From NCBI GenBank assembly GCA_019918135.1, contig WBZZ01001258.1:112256-176255 (forward strand): DNA of 64,000 nucleotides. The letters are read 5' to 3'. This DNA comes from Paulinella micropora (lineage: Eukaryota; Cercozoa; Imbricatea; Euglyphida; Paulinellidae). This document shows, piece by piece, positions 18,275 to 28,359 of the stretch. Both the position numbers and the translations under genes were made by a program. The notes beneath the pieces are model-generated. The model was not told the DNA's origin, did no database searches, and was given only the letters and a program-made list of their open reading frames with translations. Within the stretch, counting starts at the first letter, position 1, and each line of letters begins with the position of its first letter.

Positions 18275-20275
18275 TTAGGAGGGGTTTGGCGCGGCTGCCC
18301 CGGCAACGGTGGGGATCAGCTGTTGAAAGTCTTGCAGCGAAAACTTGGCCGCCGAGGCGCGTAAGGCCTGCATAACGGTCGTGTGAAAGTTGCCGCTGTC
18401 TTTGTGGCGGACGTGGAGGAGCTGGAGGTCGTCGTTGTCTTGGAAACCAAGTTCCCAAACGGAACCATCCTGCAGCAGCGCTCCTTGCGTTCCTGCCCGC
18501 GAGGCTGGCAAGTGCAGGATAGGACAGTTGGGGCTGTGTCGGCGGGGGGCAGCGCCGCCGGCCCGTCGGCCCTGCCCCACCCCGCCCCACCAGAGGTCGG
18601 TCCACGGCACCGCGTAGGCCAGGCCGAGCTTGGCCCCCTTCGCGCCTAGTGGTTCGTGAACCCCGCACAACCGGAAGAAGAGGCGCTGTCCTCCCAGCCC
18701 CCTTCTCTGCCGCAGCAGCTCCTGGACTACTTGCTGTGGAGTGCTGGTGTTGGGGCGGGGGTTAGCTCCCGTCCCGACCTTGACCTAAGGCGGGGCTCCG
18801 TCCGGGCTCGGGGCGTTGGGCTCTCGGTGCCAACGTACGGGCCAGCTCTGGCTGCCGTCGGCGTGTTGGTCAAGGGGCATGCCCTCCAGAAAGAATTCCA
18901 CGGGGACCCAGGCGCCCTTGGAGGCTACGTACTTGCACTCAACCCAGGCGCCAGGGAGGGAAGCAGCTCGGGGGTGAATAAGATCGAGTTCATGGCGGGG
19001 TGCATAAAAGTTGGCGGCGGGAGTAGTAGCCGTTGGCTCGGCGGCGGGTTCGGGTTCGGGTTCGGGTTCGGGTTCGCGTGGCGTTCGGAGCCAAGCAGCC
19101 CAGTAGGTAAGCAGCAGTTTAGCGGCGGGGCGCGCCGTGAGGGCCCAGTCAAAGAAGACGTCGCAGTGCAGGTCGGTAGAATCATTGTAAGCTGGCTGTA
19201 ACAGGGGGAAGCGGGCGCCCCACATCAGCCTCGAACCGTGTTCGCCGGCGGTTCCGAGTAGCAACAGGTCGACGGTAGGCGAGAACTTCCACTTGCGCAA
19301 ACCAGGCTGCGTGCCGGCGCGGTAGGGGGCGTCCCCGCGGGTGAACACAAACCCGTCGACCGGGACCCACAGCCCTGTCTGGACGTCCTGGCAGTGCCAG
19401 CGACCCCCCCGGCGCTCTGTCCGTGCTAAAAATTCGTGCTGTAACCGGTGGAAGGGCTCGAAGGGCTTGCTGAGCAGAGTTTGTAGCACGGGGTGCTGGA
19501 CATCTGGCAGCACGTGTTTCAGCAACGCATCACGCAGTTTCAGCCTGGCTGCAAAGGGCACACTGGTGTACGTGCGGTCGTTGCAGGCGAGAAGGTCGCA
19601 GACCCTGTGCAACCTCTTGGCGGCGCTGCGCGAAGGCTCCCCGTGTTGGACGAGCTCGACACACTCGGTGTCCAGCAACAAAAAAAAAGGCAGCCCCGGT
19701 ACGTCGCCAAAGGGCGCCTCGGGGTCTAGTTCTTGGAAAAAGGGTTTGTCCCGCAGCAGCGCAAAACACTTGCCGCGCAGGTACACCAGAAAGGTACGCG
19801 TTCCGTCGTCCTTGGGGGTAACTAGCCACGGGTTACTGGGAGCAGCAACAGCAGCGTCGTCGCCCTGTGTTGTACGGGCCGCGCACAGGGCGACGAGCTC
19901 TGCCGGGCACAAATCGTTGGGCATAGCAAAGAAGGCCCCGGGTGCGGCATTGTCGCGCAGCCCCAGTACACGCCGGGCCAGGCGCGGGATGCTGTTACGC
20001 AAGGTCTCAAAACCAGCGGCGTCGAGCTCTTCGGTACAAGCCGTGAGCCAATTGCTGTCGTCTAGTTCCCACGAAGAGCGCCGGAGCTTTTCTAGCTCGG
20101 GCGTCAGGGGGATCACGGTGCTGAGCGGTTCGCCGGAGGTGCGCAGACTGCCCCAAGCCGCATCAGAAGCACGTAGTTCCTCCTGTGTTCGCTTGTCCGG
20201 CGGGCGATGGCGCTTACCAGTGCCGCTCGCGTCGTTCTGCTTGCGCGTTTCCGCCCTCTTACGTTTACCTTTCAT
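18275..20275 (-). CDS. mRNA capping enzyme, guanylyltransferase domain; in-frame TAG before motif VI
   Basis: The family transfers GMP to the 5' end of viral mRNA through a Lys-GMP intermediate. Nucleotidyltransferase motifs appear in order. With numbering from an alternative start at 20,296, these are motif I PKDDGTR with Lys ~162, motif III LLDTEC (~208-212), motif IV VDGFVF (~313-318) and motif V LRKWKFSPTVD (~333-343). An OB-fold-like region follows. Motif VI (LLHVRHKDSG, the R-x-D/K segment needed for catalysis) lies downstream of an in-frame TAG at 18,785-18,787 in the same frame, which closes at TAA 18,275. A product ending at TAG would lack it. Readthrough, pseudogenisation and base error are all possible. 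Triphosphatase and methyltransferase domains are not evident. Confidence 0.8.
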
Positions 20276-20591
20276 GCCTTGAATCTGATGCCGCAAAACG
20301 ACGTGTGCGAGAAAAGTGGACCCTCCCCTCCCCCCCCTACCCCCGCCTCCCGTCTCTTTTTCCCCTCCCTTCCCCCCCCCCCCCCGTCGCCACTCTGGAA
20401 AGTTCCCCGGATCTTGCCAACCCCTTCCCCCCCCCCCCCTCCCCCCTCCCCCTCCCCCCTTTTTTTTATTTCTTTCTCTTTCTTCTTCCCTAAAAATAAC
20501 TGGTGGGTTTGGAGTGTTTTTACTGAGAAAAAAAAGCTTGGGTTACGACGGTTGGGACTTGGCTCAGTTCTGAGCCGGACTTTTACTGCTT
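20276..20591. other. 316-base spacer with long C runs
   Basis: Pyrimidine-rich throughout, with C runs near 20,371-20,384 and 20,429-20,439. It contains the upstream region of the capping enzyme on the minus strand and the 3' side of the next gene. No gene is seen. Confidence 0.6.
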
Positions 20592-23500
20592 TTAGTCATC
20601 GTCGTCAGGGTTTTCCAGATAATAACTTAAGAAAAGATGTGGATCGTTACTAGGCGGGCTTGCGACGGGTGCGGGACTGGCGCTGGGCACGGGGCTTGCG
20701 ACAGAGGTCGGACTACGCTGGACTTCGACCTGTCTCTTTCTTTTACCAGACAACGAATTGGATCCCCTGGCGGTCGCCCGCCTGCTCGGAAGTCTGCTTC
20801 TACCCGACATAAGCCTGTCAAGAAAAGCGGGACTGCTAGGTTCAGGGACGTCCAGACTTAGCACAGCACCTAACGAGTGCCCTGCCAGCTCACCGCTAAC
20901 CGGCGCTGGAGAGCTCACACTCTCCTGGCGCGGCCTGCGCGAGCTCTTTTTCTTTTGCTTACGGGGCGCTGGGGCGGGCGGTGGCGGTAGCCGCTCATCT
21001 GTTTCGCTAGGTAGACGCCGGCGCCGGCGTCCGCCAGGGAGCGGCGCTGGACGTGTGCGGCGCTTGCGCGCGGCCGGCACAACAACGTCCCCGCCGTCGT
21101 GCTCTGCTGCTTCTGCCTGTTCCTCCGCCCGTTCTTTTTCTTCTTCTTCTTCTCCGTCGTCGTCGTCGGACTCCTGTGCTGGTTGGGGCGGCTTGATGTA
21201 CCAAGTCTGTTGCGCCAGTGCACCGCTCGTTTCTATCTCTTCTTTTCTGCTATCGGCAGGCAGGCTACCCAACCTGGTCGTCAACGCTTTCCACCAGGCG
21301 AGTGAGGCATGGTTGTCGTGTAAAAGGGGCAGTCCGAGCGTGCGTGGGCGTTCGGGCGGCTGCGGCGAGGGGTCAGAGCACAGGTACACGTAGTCGTAGC
21401 CCCCTTCCGCAACACTGGCTTGTGCCGGGTTCGGGACCGGAGCGGCCGATCGCTGTTCGATAGCTTCCTGGATCTTGGTCACCCAGCCCGCGTGCTTGTC
21501 GTCGTCGTCTAGGGCGGGGTGCAGGGACAGGCCCGGCGCGTGTCTGGCGTTAGGAGTGAAGGTTGTGGTAGTTGTTCCGTGGAATTTCAGGTGGTAGGCA
21601 TAGTCGATAAGATAGAGCTTGCGCAGGTAGAGCTGTTCGGCGGCTTTCTGCAACGAGGGCGAGAGCGGCGGATCCCCCGGCGACGACGCCTGCGCCCGCC
21701 GCTGCTGCTGCTGGGTCCAGCCCACAAAAAAGGGATGTGCGGTGAGCAGGCGGAGCAGCCGGCGGACCGGGTGCTCTGGGTGATAGACTCGGGCGGCCCC
21801 CGGCGGTGTGAGGGGGGTAGGTAAAGGTTGGCGCGGCTGGCGCGCCTTCAGCACCTGACAATGCATTTCAAGCACGGTGAGACACGACGGACTCGTTGTA
21901 AGAAGCTCTGGGCTACGCTCGGAAAAAAGGCGGCAGGCCTCATCTTCGGCTAAGTTTGCTAGCAAACGGTAGAGCGAGTCTGGCTGGGAGCGCAGCCTCT
22001 CCCACACGAAAGTCAGCAGGGCCTGTTCGAACGGTAGTTGTTTGCGTGGGGGCAGCCCCAGAGTGTACAGGGAGGAAGCTAGCAGCACCAGCTGCGCCAA
22101 CACAAAAGGTGACGACTCGGACTCTTGCAGCTCGGGAGGGGGCAGGCCGTGGTCGCCGCTGGTGGGCAGTGAGGCGCACAAACAGCGGTAGCGCATGGCC
22201 GTCTCTCCCGCCCGCAGGTCTTCCATTGGTTGCAGGTCAGCCAGCGCCTTGTTACACTCCGAATCTACGGTGGCTGTGTCTTCTTGGATCTTTTGCAGCC
22301 AGTGCGCATTGAAGTACGAGGCCGCGAGGGGCGAACCCCCGCCGGCGTCGTCCGCTTCGGGCCGAGCACGCGAGACGGACGTCATCGCCGCCTTCCTAAA
22401 CTTGCCGGCCACGTGCTTCTGGCAGTCGTCGAATTGGCACTCACGGGCCACTTGTACCCACGCCTCTTTGGTAGCGGGCTGCAGCAGCTTCTTGTCTTTC
22501 TCTACCAGCTCCACGTTATTGGCCAGCGGGGTGTTCTCGTGGAGCTGTTCCCTTTCCAATTGGTGCAACAGGTTGTACGTTTTCATGAGCTGATACTCGT
22601 GCCTAGCCGCCTCCGGGGGCAGCCTCCCTACATGCCATTTGCAAACCTTGAGCAAAGCACCCGTGGTTCTGTTGCTGGGCCAGGAGAGTTTGAATTTCGT
22701 CCAGGGCCGATTATCGCGGCTTTTCTTGTTAAAGGCCAAGCGCATCTTTTCTTCTTCTTCTGTGTCCCGTACTAGCAGCACGTTGTAGACGGACACCGCC
22801 GTAGAGACAAAACAGCCGCGTTCCTCCCAGACCAGCTCGGAATCCCGGCGTTTGCTGGTAGAACCGTTCTTTTCCCTGCTGTAGAAGCCGTGCGGAAATT
22901 TGGCTAGCGTTTGGCTCAGCCGCACAATCAGCTGCACCACGTCCACCAGCTTCTCCCGCAAATCAGCCGCCAGCCGCTGCCCCGCGGCCTCGTCGTGCTT
23001 GGCGGGCTCTGGCTGCTCGGCTAGCCAGCTTGCCAGCGAGCGATGGTCGTTGGTTACATAAAAGGTATTGAAGACGAACAGAGAAGCGCGGGCAAAGGGC
23101 AGTACCCCCCTGTAACGAAAGGGGGGTCCGTGTCGGTTCGGGTATACTTCGATTTGTGTGGCTTGCGGGACCTCTTCGTCGCGGCCAGCCAGAGGTGCGC
23201 GTCGTTGTCGTCGTCGGCAGCAGCAGCAGCAGCAGCAGCGTCGGAGGGGGCTCCGTCTTGTTCGTCTCCGTTGTCTACCATCCAGCGCTCGCACCCGGCT
23301 ATGTACACCGTGTGCGCCGCCTGCATCCACTTGTCGAGCACTTCCAGCGTCTCGGTGTCTACGTGTTTTAGCTCGATTTGTCGGTGGAGCCACGTAGACA
23401 GGCGACCGTAACCTCCCTCGTGCCCAAACGCAGACCTGTCTATTTTTGTGCTACGCGGGTTGTCCGGCTCGTTGGTGCTGGGGTTGTAACAGTTGCTATT

Positions 23501-24658
23501 GTTGCGATCGATAATAACCGCCTCGCCTATGCGACCCCTCTCCGCCAACAACCGAAACACGTTTTTTAGGTACCTAATGTCATAAACCCGGTTGGCGCCG
23601 CACTGCTTCCCCCAGCAGATCTCCGACGAGCGCGTCACTACTATAGGCAAAAGCTCAGCGATGGGCACCAGTTCCAGCTGCAGTGTGGCCTGGTAGCGGC
23701 CTCTTAATTCTTTGTAGCCCAGGTTGTACGCGTCTAGAGGCAGCCCCGGCACGCGCAGCACGTTAAGGCAGGGGCTCTCTGCCAGATGAAACGAACACAG
23801 CATGTACGTAGGCCCGGCGCTCTTCTTGTCCCTGGGCTCCGCGTCGTCGTCATCCTGTGACTCACTGTCTTGCGGGTAGCCGTCTGGTCGCACCAGTCTG
23901 CACATTGGAGCCTGCAACTCGGAGCCCTGACCGGTCGGCCCTGGCTGTTCCGACACCTGCTTGGCTTTTTTTTCGCGCATTGACGCCAGGCTAAGTACGC
24001 CCTGCCGGCCTGCGCTGCGCTCGAGGTAATTTAACAGAGCTTCCGTAAACTCTGACTTATCCCGTGTCCAGAAATTGGGGTCCTTCTCGTCGGGCTGGCT
24101 TACTTCCAACGTGCCCTTGTGATCTGCGCTGCTCTGGCGGTCGTCGTCCACCACGGCGGTCAGGTCGACGATGAGGTCGGGCTCGCTGGCTCCTTCTTCG
24201 ACGACGGGAACCTCGTCGCCCGGGTCGTCGCCCCCGTCCCCGTCCAGGTCCAGCAGCACACCAAGCATAGCAGTCGGTGTAGCTTGTTCCATCTCTGGCG
24301 CCCCGCCCTGGTCCGTCGTGGCTTCTTGCGTTTTGTCGTCGGCTGCGGCGTCTGGCAATCCACCCTGACTGTTGATGTTGGCGACCAGATCCATCTGCAT
24401 CGGATCCAGCTGTGGCGTCTGCAGCGGGTCCAGCTGTGGCGTCTGCAGCGGGTCCATTGGCATAGATTTCAGACTAAAGACGGTCTTCGAGTCATTGTCT
24501 CTCCAAGAGAATCTATAACTGAATTTACCCACGCTCCCCAGCGTCGAACCAGTAGTTCGTGCAGTAAGAACGGTGACGCCTGACTTGGCATCACAGAAGA
24601 AATCTTCGGCGTCGTCGTCGTCGTCGTCGTTGTCGTCGGCGGCGGCGGCAGCGGACAT
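20592..24658 (-). CDS. Very large hypothetical protein (~1,350 aa), frameshifted
   Basis: Two overlapping minus-strand frames (24,658 to ~23,110 and ~23,130 to 20,592) read as one protein if a one-base change is allowed in the C6/G6 runs near 23,105-23,127. The N-terminus is Asp-rich with a short repeat (DPLQTPQL). The middle looks globular. Residues after ~1,100 are disordered, with acidic runs, poly-Pro and several basic NLS-like clusters (KKKSSRRPR, KRKRQ). No enzyme motif is recognised. Size and tail suggest a virion core or nuclear protein, but that is inference. Confidence 0.65.
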
Positions 24659-24903
24659 TCCGGCCCAAGCTTGTCTGTTATATAACCAAACAAAAGAAGA
24701 AAAAAAATGCTACCACGGTGTGCAGGACAAAAACCCAAGGGAGCTGTCACATTTGCCATCCCCCCTCTCCCCCCTCTCGCCCCTCTCCCCCCCCCCCCCC
24801 TCTTCAGTCCCGCTTTTCTCCTCGCCGCCCTTCCTTACTTCTTTTTTTTCCCCCCTTTTCTGTGCCTGACAGATTGACTGACTGGATTTACAAAACACCC
24901 TTA
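24659..24903. promoter_or_regulatory. Divergent spacer with pyrimidine tract
   Basis: It separates divergent starts at 24,658 and 24,904. It has a CT/C-rich tract at about 24,755-24,855. GATTGACTGACTG at 24,872-24,884 is the reverse complement of the motif before the histone gene. Confidence 0.4.
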
Positions 24904-25791
24904 ATGTTGTTTGTCTTGGCTATCATCGCGCCTGCCGTCTTTGGACAGGAGCTTGTTAGCGAGGAGCCTGTCGCCTTTGTTTCCACCTGGCAATTGCAGG
25001 CTGGGCAAACCCTAGAGCTGCCAGCTATGGTAGGGGTCCTCAGGCCCGCTCCCGTGAACTGGGGGGATGACAGCGTGCCTGCCCCCTGCCCTGCCCTGCC
25101 CAGCCCCTGCGCCCATGAGTACCAAACCGACGGGGTCGTCGTCGTTACGACCTGGGCCGATCTCACCGGCTGGACCATGGCCAATGCGGCACAGGCTACA
25201 CGCAACTCCCTCCTCAACATTGCAAGTTGGGGCAACCTCATGCTACAACCTCAGAGCGGTCAGCACTTTTACAATTGCACACAGCTTACGTCTCTGCCCG
25301 CGTACCCTCCGGTGGGTACCTCCACATTGACCTCGCTGGACCATTCTTTTTTCCAAACACAAAACCTCCTAAACAGCGGTGCTCTGGGGCAATGGGGTGT
25401 TTCTGGGGTAACTACCCTGCGCGGCGTGTTTGCGAAAGCCACCAAGTTCAACCAAGATCTGAATGCTTGGGACACAACCCGTGTCCTCGACGCTACGGGA
25501 GCTTTTCTACAAGCCGAAAACTTTAACAGCCCCTTGACCGAATGGTCCTTGCCTAACCTGATCGACGCCTCTGCCATGTTTTCTCAAGCCACCAGCTTCA
25601 ATCAGCCCTTGCAGTCATGGAAACTACCTTCGCTCCGGCGCGCCAATGCTATGTTTATGGGCGCCTCCGCCTTTGACCAAGACCTGTCGACCTGGTCTCT
25701 GAACCCCTCTCTTAACTGCCAGTATTTTGCCTGGGACAGCAAACTGCAACCTACCCACTACCCACACCACCTGCCTAGCAATTGTCGTTAG
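24904..25791 (+). CDS. Secreted BspA-like/DUF285 repeat protein, 295 aa
   Basis: The ATG at 24,904 gives a clean signal peptide (MLFVLAIIAPAVFG, cleavage likely after the Gly at ~14). The upstream open frame is a spacer. From about residue 140 there are degenerate repeats of the DUF285 (BspA, lipoprotein-associated) type, each with MF or VF, then A-x-x-FNQ-x-L-x-x-W (TKFNQDLNAWDTT, TSFNQPLQSWKLP, SAFDQDLSTWSL). This family is found on bacterial and protist surfaces and in some giant viruses, and may mediate adhesion. A surface or secreted effector is plausible. It is intact and ends at TAG. Confidence 0.75.
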   Translation: MLFVLAIIAPAVFGQELVSEEPVAFVSTWQLQAGQTLELPAMVGVLRPAPVNWGDDSVPAPCPALPSPCAHEYQTDGVVVVTTWADLTGWTMANAAQATRNSLLNIASWGNLMLQPQSGQHFYNCTQLTSLPAYPPVGTSTLTSLDHSFFQTQNLLNSGALGQWGVSGVTTLRGVFAKATKFNQDLNAWDTTRVLDATGAFLQAENFNSPLTEWSLPNLIDASAMFSQATSFNQPLQSWKLPSLRRANAMFMGASAFDQDLSTWSLNPSLNCQYFAWDSKLQPTHYPHHLPSNCR

Positions 25792-26015
25792 CCCGTCCCT
25801 TCCTCTGGTGGTAGCGAGCAAGAACAGGCAAGGCGGGGCACTCCCCCCCCCCCCCCCACGACGTGTACAAGAAAAGCAAGCATACTTAAGAAATAAAGGG
25901 GGGGGGGGGGGGAACACCCCCCCCGCCCCCCCTTGCCCTTGCCGACAGAGACAAGCGCGTGCGTTTTTTTAGTAAAAACGAAACTTAGTTTCCGACACTT
26001 GCTTTTGTGCGCGCT
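25792..26015. other. Spacer with paired C and G runs
   Basis: A C run (~25,842-25,857) and a G run (~25,899-25,912) flank ~40 bases containing AATAAA, then a C-rich run (~25,917-25,940). A long C:G stem with the AATAAA in the loop is possible. TTTTTTAGTAAAAACG precedes the next gene. Confidence 0.6.
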
Positions 26016-26498
26016 ATGCCGCGGCGAACCAAGACCTCCTCCTCTCCGAACGCAAGTACAACAACCCCCCCAACCCCAACTTTAGCCAAAGTGGAGGCAG
26101 TGCACAGGGGGAAACGCCGGCGTCTAGAAGCGCAAGAGTTTGCGTTTGCTTTGCGTAGTGCTGAGCCGGTCGATAAACCTTGGTGCAAGCAACGACAGCG
26201 GTGCCGCCAAGTGTACGAAGAAATTGCCAGCTCCGAGGAAAAACTACAGGAGCTTTGTCGGCGGGTGTCTGCGTGTGGAGAGGACGAGCTCCGTGCCTTG
26301 AATTCAACGCTGCTGCAAGCTTTGGTGGGGGCGAGTTCCATTGCAGAGTCTCACCGATCGGCCATGGCAACAATCACGGAAATCGGGTGCGAGAGCTGCT
26401 GCTACTACCCCTGCGACCAGTGCGGCGAGCTTAACCATTCGGAAGATGCGCACAAATGCGTCTGTGGCTTGCCCGAGGAGGCATCATCGAATGAATGA
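26016..26498 (+). CDS. Hypothetical protein with C-terminal Cys-rich motif, 160 aa
   Basis: The ATG at 26,016 (MPRRTK) follows a GTG-led extension. The N-terminus is basic and Ser/Thr-rich. The centre is a helix with heptad-like Leu/Glu/Arg. The C-terminus carries CESCCYYPCDQCG followed by His and CVCG, a probable zinc-binding treble. No family is recognised. It ends TGA and is followed by a convergent gene. A DNA/RNA- or protein-binding role is possible. Confidence 0.6.
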   Translation: MPRRTKTSSSPNASTTTPPTPTLAKVEAVHRGKRRRLEAQEFAFALRSAEPVDKPWCKQRQRCRQVYEEIASSEEKLQELCRRVSACGEDELRALNSTLLQALVGASSIAESHRSAMATITEIGCESCCYYPCDQCGELNHSEDAHKCVCGLPEEASSNE

Positions 26499-26584
26499 GA
26501 GTGGCTGCAGTAAAGAAGAAGCTTGAACACCGAACTGTATCCCCTGTATCCCCCCTGTAAGTAAAGTAAGTCGAGAGCCTTTAA

Positions 26585-27106
26585 TTAAAGCCACGTTTTT
26601 TCTTGGATTCTTAGCAACATTTTACACACCTCTTTGCTGTACATGTCATAGCTGCAAAATTTCTCGATGCATTCCCGAATTAAGTTCTCCAGCTTGTCAG
26701 CAGGACCTACGTTGCTGAAGTCTTGGCATGTAAATTCTAGTATCCTGGCCACACCATCGCGTCTGAGGTACAAAGCCACTCCACAGCCAAAGTCTTGGGT
26801 TGCTGCTACCTGGATCGATGCGTACAGCCCCGGCAAGCCAGGAAAACGCTGTTTGAAAGCTTTGTTGAATTCGTCGACCGGCTTTTCCCAGCAATCAGGA
26901 TGTTGGTAGCTCTGGCTAAGCCTGTTTGCCTGTTGCTGAAATTGTTTCTTCCTGGCAGCCTCCCCGCCCCAGCTTTGTAGAGCCCTGGACACTTCCGCCA
27001 GCTTCGCGAGGTCTGTGCCACCGAGGAATTCCGGTATGACGTCATGCAGTATATCAGCAGGCACCCGGGACAAGAAAAGGCAATGGCCTTGCCTGGGGAC
27101 GCTCAT
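26585..27106 (-). CDS. F-box-like small protein, 173 aa
   Basis: The ATG at 27,106 (MSVPRQGH) is used; the open frame upstream runs through a poly-G spacer. Residues ~15-45 (RVPADILHDVIPEFLGGTDLAKLAEVSR) fit an F-box-like helical motif. The rest is globular with no LRRs or other receptor repeats. It may bind SKP1 with an unusual substrate part, or merely resemble an F-box. It is the third such candidate in the window. Confidence 0.5.
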   Translation of the reverse strand: MSVPRQGHCLFLSRVPADILHDVIPEFLGGTDLAKLAEVSRALQSWGGEAARKKQFQQQANRLSQSYQHPDCWEKPVDEFNKAFKQRFPGLPGLYASIQVAATQDFGCGVALYLRRDGVARILEFTCQDFSNVGPADKLENLIRECIEKFCSYDMYSKEVCKMLLRIQEKTWL

Positions 27107-27255
27107 GGCCAGCAGAAAGTTGTGTAATCTTAGGTATATGAGCGGAGCGCCGAGAGGTAGCAGAAAGAGAGAGAAAGAGGGGGGGGGGGGGGGGGGGGGG
27201 AGGGGGGAGAGAGAACTTTTCTTTCCCTTCCTCCCATCGCTGAGCCAAGCAACAG
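27107..27255. other. Spacer with G run of about 23
   Basis: A (GA)n tract leads into an almost pure G run at 27,179-27,200. It lies upstream of the 27,106 start and downstream of the 27,256 stop, so it is a run of C on the coding strand before the gene. Confidence 0.7.
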
Positions 27256-28104
27256 TTAGTTGAGATAGTACAGTTTGTCCGTAGCCTGACTCCTCCACAA
27301 AGCAACTCTGCCGCCTTGGTCCCACATGCCAATTAGAACCAGCAAGCAAACTAACCCCGGAGCTAGCAGAACCAAGGCCCACACGCGTAGACAACATAAA
27401 ACATCTTCCCAGAACTTTAGCACAGAACAGGAGCAACCGTAACTGGCTAAACAACAGAGGCCCAGACACAGAAGAAGTAGCAAAAAGAGGCCCGGACATA
27501 AGAGGGCGAGGGCGCTCGTACGTAGCCTGGGGAGTGCAGGATAGTGTTGTGTGCAGACGACGGCGGGCTTGAATTGTAGCGTGTGCTTGATCTTGTACTT
27601 TGGCTGGTTCTTAAACAACGCGTAGGCGCTGAGATTGAGGTTCGCGTTCGTACCCCCCTCCTTCACCCACACTCGTGCTCTGGCTTCTCGCAGGCGGAAT
27701 TTATTGTTCGTGTTGTTGTGTATGTGTAATTGTCGAGAGTACCTGTGGGTTACGGTAGAATACACTGGGTGTGACGCTTCAAAATATACTTGGAATTTAG
27801 GTGCAGCGCTAGCTGGATATAAAGTATAAATATTAAAAACCTTGACAAACTGACAGTCCGGCAGCTGTACAAAGGGTTGCACCGAAACTAAGTGTATTGG
27901 TTGGTCTTCGTGCTCCCACTGCACGCTGTGCGTGGGGGCATGCTCCGACAGAAAGGAGGCAACTTTCTTTCTGTACTTGCGCACAAAGGTGGGCACGCAA
28001 ATATTGCTGCCGGATGCATTTGGAACAGGAGCGAGGTGCAGCGCCACTGTTATACAAGACCAGCCCACCAGCAACAAGGACACGCACAGGACAGGTCTTG
28101 TCAT
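27256..28104 (-). CDS. Secreted/membrane protein: signal peptide, ectodomain, two C-terminal TM segments
   Basis: The ATG at 28,104 starts a signal peptide (~1-22). An ectodomain (~23-190) follows with several possible N-glycosylation sites (NAS, NLS) and two to four Cys. Two hydrophobic helices near 200-225 and 240-262 end the chain. The order matches the gene at 8,533, so the two may be distant members of one family. A glycoprotein of the virion membrane or an infected-cell membrane protein is plausible. No homologue is recognised. Confidence 0.65.
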   Translation of the reverse strand: MTRPVLCVSLLLVGWSCITVALHLAPVPNASGSNICVPTFVRKYRKKVASFLSEHAPTHSVQWEHEDQPIHLVSVQPFVQLPDCQFVKVFNIYTLYPASAAPKFQVYFEASHPVYSTVTHRYSRQLHIHNNTNNKFRLREARARVWVKEGGTNANLNLSAYALFKNQPKYKIKHTLQFKPAVVCTQHYPALPRLRTSALALLCPGLFLLLLLCLGLCCLASYGCSCSVLKFWEDVLCCLRVWALVLLAPGLVCLLVLIGMWDQGGRVALWRSQATDKLYYLN

Positions 28105-28359
28105 TTGTACGGTCGCGCCTGGTTTGGATTTCTTGCTCTAGGCTCGGATCTTGGCTTTTTCTTTTAATACTGACAGCGCTCTGCCAGAAAGCTAGTACAT
28201 CGACGGAACTTACCCCACACCCGCACCCTCTTCTTTCTTTTTTCTTCTCTCCCCCTCCCCCCCCCTCCGCTTTGCCTTTGTTTTTACACAGGCACGACGA
28301 ATTTTCGTCTGATTTCACGACGACGGAACAAGAGAATTTGCAGCGAACCTAGTTTGTTT
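28105..28359. other. Spacer with CT tract and AT-rich 3' motif
   Basis: A CT-rich stretch lies at about 28,225-28,270. GTTTTTATTTAAAC near 28,357 straddles the 3' end of the next minus-strand gene, like the AT palindromes at other gene ends. Confidence 0.45.
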
